Shown piece by piece: positions 20,434-28,376 of a stretch of DNA of 46,165 nucleotides (positions are counted from its first letter, which is position 1; every line of letters starts with the position of its first letter). The notes beneath the pieces are model-generated. The model was not told where the DNA came from. It searched no databases and saw nothing but the letters and a program-made list of their open reading frames with translations. Source of the stretch: Planctomycetaceae bacterium UBA2671 (GTDB taxonomy: Bacteria; Planctomycetota; Planctomycetia; Planctomycetales; Planctomycetaceae); the NCBI GenBank assembly GCA_002359185.1, contig DEML01000042.1, positions 49,020 to 95,184 on the forward strand, in the 5' to 3' direction. The position numbers were made by a program, and so were the translations under genes.

Positions 20434-23400
20434 CTACTCATTATTATTTTGTTGTACGGGAGGAATCGGCAGGCTTGAAGCCTTGGCCAGCATTTCTGTG
20501 CGATAGCTTCGTAGTGTGCGAAGCAAAACCCGTTCAAGATGTTTCACGCGGGTTGCTGTCTCTGCCTTATTCAAGTCATTCTCTTCGGCAATCTGCTGCA
20601 TCATTGTCAACGATTGTTGACTCAACTCGAGTGAGTCTTTCAGGTCGATCAACAGTACCGGCTGTGAGATATCCTTGTGCCCCTGACGCATCTGCCAGCG
20701 GACGCGGAGGATTTCCATCAGTGCATTCGCGTGGTCATACTTGACCTGAGGATCCAGTTTCTGATTTTCATTCAGCAATTCCAAAGCTCGATGAATGCCT
20801 CGGACCGAGCGTTCCTGACGTCCGCCATAATAAACGGCATAAAGCCAGTGTTCGAGTTCGCGTTCCGGCTCTGGCGGTTCGCAGCGTTGATACAGCTTGG
20901 CGATCTCCGCATGCAGGAAATGGCTGATCAGTGGATCGAACGGCTGTTTAAATTCTTCGACCTTCAGCAAGTCACTCAACTGGCAGGGATTCTGCTGTGT
21001 CGCTTCGCCGAGGGTTTCAAAGTAATTCAGCCGACGCTTGTCCTCGGGATGCATTTTCTGCTGAATGCCTTCCCCTTTGACCGGTTCGATGACAGAGCGG
21101 GGATTGTCGAGCAAGCGTTTTTTGACCGACTTGCGGTAAACCCAGAATTCATCCGGATGCTTTTCGAGGACCTGTTCCCGAGCAGCGACATCGGAAAGGC
21201 GTCGCAAAATGTCATCGGTCTCTTTTTCGTCTGCATAGTGACTGAGCAATCGCTTAGGATTCTGGGCGAGTAAGTCGCGGACTTCGTTCCACTTATTGCC
21301 CCACCGCATCATTTCAACACAACGTCCAAAGGCTTCAGTGCCAGTGAAGACGGAAGCTTTCGCTTTGTCAGTCACACTTTGCAAATCTTCGAGTTCAAAC
21401 CGAGCCAGATTCATCGCCACCGACCAGTCCCAGCCAACGTGGGAGAGTGCTCGTTGAACTTGAGGCGTGGAAATTCGCTCAATCAGACCTTCACTGAGAA
21501 TGTCTTCGGAACGACGAGCCGCGACAAACAAAATTTCACCAGGAGCGGTGTCGAAAGCGGTCATGTAGCCGAATGAATTCTGAATGGTCGCAGCCAGACT
21601 GGTCAGCACACTGGGGCCATAATCGGAGAAGATGAATCGCTGGCAATAAATGCCCTCTTCGCAGAGTAATTCCGCCAGGTGTCGGTAATGAGCCTCGTTG
21701 TACTGACTGGCGCCCGGATAACTGGCCGAGTGTCGGGGCGATTCGACAATGACATCATAAGTTTGCAATTGAGAGCGAACCGCCATCGCAGGCGAGAGCG
21801 TTCGATAATGCACGCGGGTATCAGCGGTTGCAGGTTGCATCGCATGGGCAAGCACACCTGTTTGCATTTCTTCCCACACATCGGCACGTTCATCGCAACA
21901 GTGCACATTCATGACTGGAAATTCGAGAGTTGTTTGCAGACCGAGCCCACTTTCGAGCCCAATTAATAAGACTTCACGAGGAGCCTTGTGCATCGAAAGC
22001 GGCAGAACTGCTCCCAGCAATGCGCCCGTCGGTTGCGGCACAATTTGAGCATTCAGGCTGATCCGCCCCTGAGGAATTCCATTGGATCGAATCTGCACAT
22101 GTTCGCCCTGATGCTTCCAGAACGATAATGTTCCATTGCTGGTTTCCGTTAACTTAAGGAGACGCCCATCATCCAGCCCCGGCAATTCGGAAAGCTGAGT
22201 TCCTGATCGCCAGGATTGAAATGCATACGTCGAGAACAATGCACGAGAAGCCAGCAGGGGCGAGTAAGTCAGCGGAGCCAGCAGCATCGACAGGCAAGCG
22301 GCATACATCAGTCCCGCACCGACTCTCTGAGAGCGGCTCCTTGAATAAGTCCATGTGATTTGTCGTGAAGCCTGATATCGACTCAAGGCGACTGCCAGCA
22401 GGATTCCAGTCACGATCATTGCAGTGAAAGGGACACCGATCAGAGGAATCAGTGCTTGAGAAAACGTCACTCCGACCAGTCCGCATAGCAGCATTGCAGG
22501 CAAATAGAACTGGGCGTATCCGTTTTTACGAGACGAAATCCGATGAGACATCGCCAACAAATGCCCTGCCAGCAAACCGGCAGGCAGGACGATCAGGAAG
22601 ATCATGCAGGCACGCAGTAGCAAAGCGATTGAGACCGTAGAGACAAGTGCTGAAACTGCCAGGTATCCACGTACCCACAACGGAAAAGCAACAATCACCA
22701 GGCTGAGTAGACCTGCAATGGGTAACAATCGCACTCGCCGTTCTGCCCACAGAGCCAGTCCACAACTGCAACTGAATGCGGCAATGATGGCATAGAACAG
22801 AAACGCCGTTTCCGGTTGCAATTGGCAGAGGAATCGATAAAGAGCAGGCAGTAGCAGTCCAAGTGCCATCGATAATAAGAGGGCAGACTTCCAGGAATCG
22901 CGCCCACGGGAACCTCGAAATGTATTTTTTGCAGTAGTTGTCTCTGCTGACGGGGAAGAGATCATCGACAGGCCCACAATTATCAGACAGGCAAAACTGG
23001 CAGTCCAGTAAGTCGGCCAGATCGCAGAGAGCATCAAACCGGATATGGCAATTCCACAGGCCCAGCCCAGGCAGGCATTTGCAGAAATTCCTGATTTATG
23101 GAGACTGGAATTCAGACTCCAGCTTCCGCAAATCATGAGTAATATGATCAGAAGAGAATGGCAGAATGTCACGGTCAGTAAAGAACCCGTCGACTGGCCA
23201 GCCATCGCTTCAGATAAGACCTTTTCCCATCCTGCCCACCAGAATGAGGAAGTGACAGTCAATAACAGCAGAATTGCCGTGGCCAGTTGAGGCACAAGTG
23301 CTTGCTGTGGTCGAGGCAGACTGATTGCAATCAGCGCGCTCAATCCAACGGCACATCCGAGGGATGAACTGAATCCCCAGGTGGTGACGAACAGATGAAT

Positions 23401-23511
23401 CCAGAAAACACCCACGAAACCCAATAAAGCGGTGACAACAAACTGTCGATCCGGCAAAACTGGTGTTATTCGGGCGTAAAATCGGTGCAGAGGATGCGTG
23501 CTGGCGTCCAT
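20434..23511 (-). CDS. Large multi-pass membrane protein with spermidine-synthase-like (SAM-fold) domain
   Basis: 1,025 residues from the ATG at 23511, chosen for GAGGGGTGGC upstream; the frame runs on to 23619 without a better start. The first 440 residues hold about 12 hydrophobic helices. A cytosolic Rossmann-type domain (about 470-720) resembles polyamine aminopropyltransferases of the membrane-fused class: VLLIGLESGLGLQ near 514-526 stands for the usual IGLGSG loop, CCDERADVW for the acidic residue after strand 2, and YDVIVESPRH near 584-593 for the EPSNPW region of fused proteins. Several key residues differ, so polyamine synthesis is doubtful. The last 300 residues are helical and charged with no recognised family. 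Divergent from the adenylation gene. Confidence 0.85.
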   Translation of the reverse strand: MDASTHPLHRFYARITPVLPDRQFVVTALLGFVGVFWIHLFVTTWGFSSSLGCAVGLSALIAISLPRPQQALVPQLATAILLLLTVTSSFWWAGWEKVLSEAMAGQSTGSLLTVTFCHSLLIILLMICGSWSLNSSLHKSGISANACLGWACGIAISGLMLSAIWPTYWTASFACLIIVGLSMISSPSAETTTAKNTFRGSRGRDSWKSALLLSMALGLLLPALYRFLCQLQPETAFLFYAIIAAFSCSCGLALWAERRVRLLPIAGLLSLVIVAFPLWVRGYLAVSALVSTVSIALLLRACMIFLIVLPAGLLAGHLLAMSHRISSRKNGYAQFYLPAMLLCGLVGVTFSQALIPLIGVPFTAMIVTGILLAVALSRYQASRQITWTYSRSRSQRVGAGLMYAACLSMLLAPLTYSPLLASRALFSTYAFQSWRSGTQLSELPGLDDGRLLKLTETSNGTLSFWKHQGEHVQIRSNGIPQGRISLNAQIVPQPTGALLGAVLPLSMHKAPREVLLIGLESGLGLQTTLEFPVMNVHCCDERADVWEEMQTGVLAHAMQPATADTRVHYRTLSPAMAVRSQLQTYDVIVESPRHSASYPGASQYNEAHYRHLAELLCEEGIYCQRFIFSDYGPSVLTSLAATIQNSFGYMTAFDTAPGEILFVAARRSEDILSEGLIERISTPQVQRALSHVGWDWSVAMNLARFELEDLQSVTDKAKASVFTGTEAFGRCVEMMRWGNKWNEVRDLLAQNPKRLLSHYADEKETDDILRRLSDVAAREQVLEKHPDEFWVYRKSVKKRLLDNPRSVIEPVKGEGIQQKMHPEDKRRLNYFETLGEATQQNPCQLSDLLKVEEFKQPFDPLISHFLHAEIAKLYQRCEPPEPERELEHWLYAVYYGGRQERSVRGIHRALELLNENQKLDPQVKYDHANALMEILRVRWQMRQGHKDISQPVLLIDLKDSLELSQQSLTMMQQIAEENDLNKAETATRVKHLERVLLRTLRSYRTEMLAKASSLPIPPVQQNNNE

Positions 23512-23789
23512 GCCACCCCTCAATTCAGCAAAAAATCCAAGGAAACCCAGGCCCCTCCCGGGTGATGAAGTGCGAGTTTTAGTCGAAAATCGTCCAACAG
23601 AGCAAGACGATCTCGCCACGAACCCTGGCTTCGAGACTCATTATTCTCGGCGGATTCCCTCACAAAGGCTCTTGTGAATTGGAAAAACACTCCATCCTGC
23701 ATAAAATCAGCTGAATATGAAACCCAACGAATAACACGATTTAGAATCGTAGCTTGCAAATTTATTCACCTTCATCACAGGATTTCTTC

Positions 23790-24902
23790 GTGACAAACGC
23801 ATCACTCTCGCCTGAACTCGAGTCGCTGGTTCAAAATGCAAAAAAAACACTGGACCAAAAAGTCGTTGACACCGTTCAATTACACTTCCATCCGGAACAG
23901 GGGGCACCCTTCTGGCTGGAAAAAGCCAAAACTTACGATTTCGATCCGCTCAAAGATGTCAACTGCTTTGACGACCTGAAAAAATTTCCGCTCTTCGAAG
24001 ACGACTGGCTGCGTGGCGGCCCGGTCCGTCGGTTTCTGCCTCAAAAATGGTGGGACAAACCGACTTATACCTTCGAAACCGGTGGAACAACAGGAATTCC
24101 CAAGAGCCGGTGTGTGGTTGACGACTTCCGGATCGATTACGAACAGTTCAGCGAAACACTTCCCGATGAGTCTTTCCCGAAAGGCGCCAACTGGATGATG
24201 CTCGGCCCTTCCGGTCCGCGGCGTTTGCGACTGGCTGTCGAGCATTTGTGTCAGACTCGTGGAGGAATCTGCTTCTGTGTCGACCTCGATCCTCGCTGGG
24301 TCGTCAAGCTGATCAAAAAAGGCAAAATCGATGAAGCCAAGGAATACTCGGCTCACGTGATCGATCAGGCCATGACGATCCTCTCAGCCGGCCATGAAAT
24401 CCAGTGTATGTTTACCACACCTAAGCTGTTGGAAGCCTTGGCGTTACGGCTGATGGACGAAGGTTCCAGTATCGCCGAATCGGGCATCAAGGGAATCTTC
24501 TGTGGCGGGACCGAGTTCACCCAGCAATGGTATCGGTTTGCTCGTGAGGAGTTGCTCGGACCGGATGTCTACATCACGCCCACCTACGGCAACACATTGA
24601 TGGGCCTGGCCTGCGGAAAACCATTCGTGCCCGAAGATAATTTCAAAATTACCTATTACGCGCCGCAACCGCGAGCGGCTGTCGAAGTTGTCGACTTCGA
24701 TGATCACACAAAGCTGGTGGACTACGATCAGACGGGGCGTGTCAAACTTTACACGATGACCGACGAACTCTTCATCCCCGGCTTCCTCGAACGAGACGAA
24801 GGCGAACGCGAACTCCCTCACGAAAAATATCCCTGGGATGGCGTGAGCGGCGTGCGACCTTATCATGTTTTCGCGAAAACGACGACGGTTGGGGTTTATT
24901 AA
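23790..24902 (+). CDS. Short adenylate-forming (ANL superfamily) enzyme
   Basis: 370 residues from the GTG at 23790, chosen for CAGGA about eight bases upstream; the frame opens earlier (TTG at 23754). The core ATP-binding motif TGGTTGIPKSR (about 97-107) is the P-loop of AMP-forming ligases. GGTEFTQQW and TPTYGNTLMGLA (about 240 and 262) match the later core motifs of phenylacetate-CoA-ligase-like enzymes, and the hinge region reads YDQTGRVKLY. Only some 50 residues follow the hinge, so the mobile C-terminal domain that usually performs thioester formation is much shortened. It may form an acyl-AMP handed to a partner. The substrate, likely an aryl or fatty acid, cannot be deduced. Confidence 0.85.
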   Translation: MTNASLSPELESLVQNAKKTLDQKVVDTVQLHFHPEQGAPFWLEKAKTYDFDPLKDVNCFDDLKKFPLFEDDWLRGGPVRRFLPQKWWDKPTYTFETGGTTGIPKSRCVVDDFRIDYEQFSETLPDESFPKGANWMMLGPSGPRRLRLAVEHLCQTRGGICFCVDLDPRWVVKLIKKGKIDEAKEYSAHVIDQAMTILSAGHEIQCMFTTPKLLEALALRLMDEGSSIAESGIKGIFCGGTEFTQQWYRFAREELLGPDVYITPTYGNTLMGLACGKPFVPEDNFKITYYAPQPRAAVEVVDFDDHTKLVDYDQTGRVKLYTMTDELFIPGFLERDEGERELPHEKYPWDGVSGVRPYHVFAKTTTVGVY

Positions 24903-24905
24903 AAA

Positions 24906-24943
24906 ATCGGGGGCGGGGGCAATCTCAAAGAGATGCCCCCGAT
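24906..24943. terminator. Convergent terminator-like hairpin
   Basis: GGGGGC-A-ATCTC, AAA, GAGAT-GCCCCC (24915-24940) forms an 11-bp stem with one bulged A. An alternative longer pairing joins ATCGGGGGC (24906-24914) to GCCCCCGAT (24935-24943). It sits between the converging stops of the adenylation and HTTM-like genes. The run of A residues before it suits termination on the minus strand. Confidence 0.7.
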
Positions 24944-24963
24944 CTGTCTCGATTAGATTGCAC

Positions 24964-26631
24964 TTAATGTGTGCAGGGCATCGGGCCAGCCCAGGCTTCG
25001 TGGCGGCGGAACCAAAGGAGTTTGTTTTCGGCGACCGTCAATGGCTTGAACGCTTCGGGATGGCTGACTTCTTTACCACTTCTTTCAATCAACTCCTGTT
25101 GACCATTGCGTACCACTGCGATTTTGACATCCCCTTCCACGCGATCGAGCAGGCGTCGTAGTTCGACGAATGGCAGGATGTGACCGGGATTGGCAAACTG
25201 TTCGATGCCGTTTGGTTTTTCAGTTGGAGTGAGAATGTCTGGCTCGGCTGCGACAACTTCCACCATATCCTGCTGATAATCAAACAGATCGACGCGTTTG
25301 AGAAACAGATGATTGGAGGCAAACTCCGTCCGCAGATTGCTGAACATTGAAAAGGATGTTTGCGTCTTCAGGCCCAGCCAGGGATTCAATCCGTTACCGA
25401 TCACGAGCAGCAATCCAATCACGGCGGGTGTGCCAGGTAGTGCCATCGGAATCGACCAGCGATTTTCCTCTAGCTGCCAGCCTGCTTTCCAGTAACTGGC
25501 TCCCAGCCAGCAGGCGAGCAGATACCACAGGAAGAAACCGATCCGGCTGTTGAGCAAAAACGTCTCTTTCGTTTCGCCCATCAAAATATAATTGATGCCG
25601 AACAGAATCACTGTCGCGAAAAATAATCCATTGATTGCAAAAACAAGATATTCTTTTCTTAAGCTTGTGAACGTGAGGTTTCGCAGCCGTTCAAACTGAT
25701 GCTCCCAGTTCGACTGTAGTTTCTGCAGCATTTCCATTGGAAAGAAGACGACAATCAAACCATAGACAAGAGCACTGTAACTGTAGATGCCGGGATGCGG
25801 ATGAATCGACAGGAACAGGTGGAAGGCAAGAGCCGCCAGAATTCCCCACCAGCGAGTTGCAGTGATGAGCAGAAGGATGGGAATTCCCAGTTCACAAATC
25901 AGTGATCCCCAGATCGCCAGCGGATGCACGAATTCATGATCGGGGACAAACGGCAGAATCGCCGCGATTTCAGTATGCAGATGGACGGCTGAGCTGACTT
26001 GCGGATTGAAATAATCCCAGTTCATTTTCTGGATGGCCGCCCAGAAGTACATAATCGCCATTTCCCAACGGAGAATCGGAGCAAAACTTTCATACAGTTT
26101 TTGACGCGAATCCGTTGAGGTCTCTTCGCCCAATTTTGCAAAGTGGAACCAGATCAATATCAATCCAGTCGCGGAGCCACAGACGTATTCATTTTCATAG
26201 GTCTGCATGAGGGCGACGTAACCGGCAAAAGCTGCCAGTTCCAGAGAGCGTTTACTGATCAACTTGCTGAGTTCACCCCACAACATCGCAAGAGTTGTCA
26301 CCCGCAAAACCGACCAGCTGATGGCGATCAGAATGGTCAGGTTGACCATCCCTTCAAACAGTACATGATTCGGCACAAAGGGCATCGCTCGAAATAAATT
26401 CAGCAATGATGCAATGAGGAAGACCGTGAATCGCGAAAGGGATCGCGGCTGCAGCAGAACCAGCCCGAACATTAATACGACCAGCCAGCCTTGCCATGTT
26501 CGTGCCCAGAAAGGGAACGAGAGCAGGTGAATGATTGTCGCTAACGCCCAGACAACCGCAAAGATCATCAGCGGATGGAAATTGAGCCGTGAACCGGAGG
26601 GTGTACGTGATGAAGAATTGGAAGTCATCAT
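24964..26631 (-). CDS. HTTM-like multi-pass membrane protein
   Basis: 555 residues from the ATG at 26631, where GAGGAAAC lies correctly upstream; the frame opens at 26682 without a site. About ten to twelve hydrophobic helices fill residues 15-440. The segment around 185-300 (RWEMAIMYFWAAIQKMNWDYFNP, then LAFHLFLSIHPHPGIYSYSA) resembles HTTM (horizontally transferred transmembrane) proteins, relatives of vitamin-K-dependent gamma-carboxylase, including histidines that could take part in catalysis. The last 100 residues are soluble (AEPDILTPTEK to the end). The family's bacterial function is mostly unknown. Confidence 0.75.
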   Translation of the reverse strand: MMTSNSSSRTPSGSRLNFHPLMIFAVVWALATIIHLLSFPFWARTWQGWLVVLMFGLVLLQPRSLSRFTVFLIASLLNLFRAMPFVPNHVLFEGMVNLTILIAISWSVLRVTTLAMLWGELSKLISKRSLELAAFAGYVALMQTYENEYVCGSATGLILIWFHFAKLGEETSTDSRQKLYESFAPILRWEMAIMYFWAAIQKMNWDYFNPQVSSAVHLHTEIAAILPFVPDHEFVHPLAIWGSLICELGIPILLLITATRWWGILAALAFHLFLSIHPHPGIYSYSALVYGLIVVFFPMEMLQKLQSNWEHQFERLRNLTFTSLRKEYLVFAINGLFFATVILFGINYILMGETKETFLLNSRIGFFLWYLLACWLGASYWKAGWQLEENRWSIPMALPGTPAVIGLLLVIGNGLNPWLGLKTQTSFSMFSNLRTEFASNHLFLKRVDLFDYQQDMVEVVAAEPDILTPTEKPNGIEQFANPGHILPFVELRRLLDRVEGDVKIAVVRNGQQELIERSGKEVSHPEAFKPLTVAENKLLWFRRHEAWAGPMPCTH

Positions 26632-26922
26632 CAAAGTTTCCTCAAACGGAACTCCTGAAACTGGAAGCCGAGACCATTTCACCAGGCTTCGGCGATCACA
26701 TGGACATTGAATTTAGAACGGCACTCTCTCTTTCTATCTTCGGCGGAATTGTTCCGAATACCAGTTCGGAAATTTGTGAAAAAGGAGATCGGGAAGGATT
26801 GAAATCTCAATGAAATGGAGCATTCCGGGCAGTATGGAGAACGAATAATTTGGGAATAGTCCGAGTAATCGTTACAGGTGTCGAGAGGAGGATATGTGTA
26901 GCACTGTAGATGGAGTCTACCG

Positions 26923-27387
26923 TTACTTATTGTTGGCGATACGAATCTGATCAATCAAGAGTTGAACAAACTGATGATACTGAGCTTGTTCAGGCCCGGC
27001 TTTTGCAACATCGAGCATTGGAATACCAGCTTTAGATTGGAATTGTGTAAACTCGATTTTGCGGAATGTTTTCAGAATGATAACGCTCCCAACGAACACG
27101 AGTGGCACTCCCCACGCCAGCAAATTCGATAATTCTGAATTTTCGTTTTCATGATATGCAAAAAAGAGTCCGATCACTCCCAGGAATACCATGCCTGTTC
27201 CCATCGAGCAGGCCCAGTGACGTCTCCAGAGCTTATTGGTTTCCGGCCTGAGATCAGTCAACTTAATCGAGCTTTCGAACGAAGTTCGTGCAGCGCTTCC
27301 GGTGATGAAAATGTGATCTTCAAAAAGTTCAAAACGCCGTCTGCCATCTGATCGGACTTCGTTGTAAATTGCCAGCGATTGCGTCAT
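26923..27387 (-). CDS. Membrane protein with two helices, unknown function
   Basis: 154 residues. GAGGA lies about seven bases upstream of the ATG. Residues 1-55 look like a soluble beta domain (RRRFELFEDHIFITGSA), two hydrophobic helices lie near 60-78 and 90-106, and the tail is soluble and helical with a Gln-rich stretch. The N-terminal part has the look of a PH-like or YcxB-type membrane domain, which is only a resemblance. It is preceded on the minus strand by another unknown membrane gene, with 63 bases and a hairpin between them; the two may be a unit. Confidence 0.75.
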   Translation of the reverse strand: MTQSLAIYNEVRSDGRRRFELFEDHIFITGSAARTSFESSIKLTDLRPETNKLWRRHWACSMGTGMVFLGVIGLFFAYHENENSELSNLLAWGVPLVFVGSVIILKTFRKIEFTQFQSKAGIPMLDVAKAGPEQAQYHQFVQLLIDQIRIANNK

Positions 27388-27400
27388 CTAATTTCCTCTT

Positions 27401-27440
27401 GTGGCTGCGCCACCCAGAGAACTCTTCGAGATTCTCTGGG
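27401..27440. repeat. Paired hairpins between two unknown membrane genes
   Basis: GTGGC-TGC-GCCAC (27401-27413) is a 5-bp hairpin and CCCAGAGAA (27413-27421) pairs perfectly with TTCTCTGGG (27432-27440). The GCCACCCAG word links it to the hairpin near 20402-20418. It occupies the gap between two same-strand genes. Confidence 0.6.
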
Positions 27441-27450
27441 CGACCCCGGT

Positions 27451-28326
27451 TCAATCAATAACTTCCATTAAACCATTGCGTCCAGGGATATCATCTCCGT
27501 AATCAACAACGTAAATATTCAAGACTTTCCCATCTTCGGTTTTACATTGTAGAAGACGTGGTCCGTAACGAGCACTCTCATCGTGATAGGCAAACACCAA
27601 GACATTGATCTCATAATCGAGAACGAGAATTCCTAAGCGTGAAGCATCTTTACTTCGAATAAATCTGACGCCATGTTCGGGCAATGTCAGAGGCCAGTTA
27701 GGTTTAATGTCAAAGCGAGTATAAGCCGTTTGGGGGTCATGATAGCTTGAAATGATGTATACAGGTCCTGGATAGCCACGTTCCACGCTTCGAGGTGGCC
27801 AGTCAGATAACAAATCATCAACAAAAGGCAAAAGACTCCTCGCAACCGCACAAGCTTGGATTCGTTCGCCATAATAGATTGCTATAGGGATCGAAAAAAA
27901 CATCAATAGACCAATTGCAGACGTTGCAATATCCAACCAGCAATGCCTTAAAAGTGGTTGAGTATTTTCAGTATGTGAGAATGTTTCAACAGTCAGCTCA
28001 TGTCGTACAACTTTTTGTTTTTTAATTAAATTTCGCAGAGAATTAATTGTTAAATAGAGGATAAAACCATTGAGAATAATTAAAGAAGCAAATCTGTAAC
28101 ACCAGGATCGATCAGAAAAAATCCCTTTGAGAACGCCAATCAAAGTATCATCTCTGTTTTGATAGAAAGGTTTAAATTGATAAATCTCAGAAGGAATTCC
28201 ATCATAAAAATGAAGAAAGCCTTTGGCGAATATCAAAGAATAGAAGTCAAATACAATCAGTGAAATGACCATCAAGGTGGCTATCAATTGAAAATACAAT
28301 TTCGCCTTACCATATTTGATTTTCAT
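27451..28326 (-). CDS. AT-rich membrane protein with C-terminal soluble domain, unknown function
   Basis: 291 residues. AAGGA precedes the ATG by about ten bases. Hydrophobic helices lie near residues 10-33, 80-97 and 136-157. The remaining 130 residues are soluble, probably beta-rich, facing the periplasm or cytoplasm. No family is recognised. The DNA is visibly richer in A and T than flanking genes, with many AAA (Lys) and ATT codons and AAT/TTT runs, so it may have been acquired. It precedes the smaller membrane gene on the same strand. Confidence 0.75.
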   Translation of the reverse strand: MKIKYGKAKLYFQLIATLMVISLIVFDFYSLIFAKGFLHFYDGIPSEIYQFKPFYQNRDDTLIGVLKGIFSDRSWCYRFASLIILNGFILYLTINSLRNLIKKQKVVRHELTVETFSHTENTQPLLRHCWLDIATSAIGLLMFFSIPIAIYYGERIQACAVARSLLPFVDDLLSDWPPRSVERGYPGPVYIISSYHDPQTAYTRFDIKPNWPLTLPEHGVRFIRSKDASRLGILVLDYEINVLVFAYHDESARYGPRLLQCKTEDGKVLNIYVVDYGDDIPGRNGLMEVID

Positions 28327-28376
28327 TACTCAGCTTCCTTGAGTGATTGAAATTCAAGGCTACTCGCATCCAGAAA

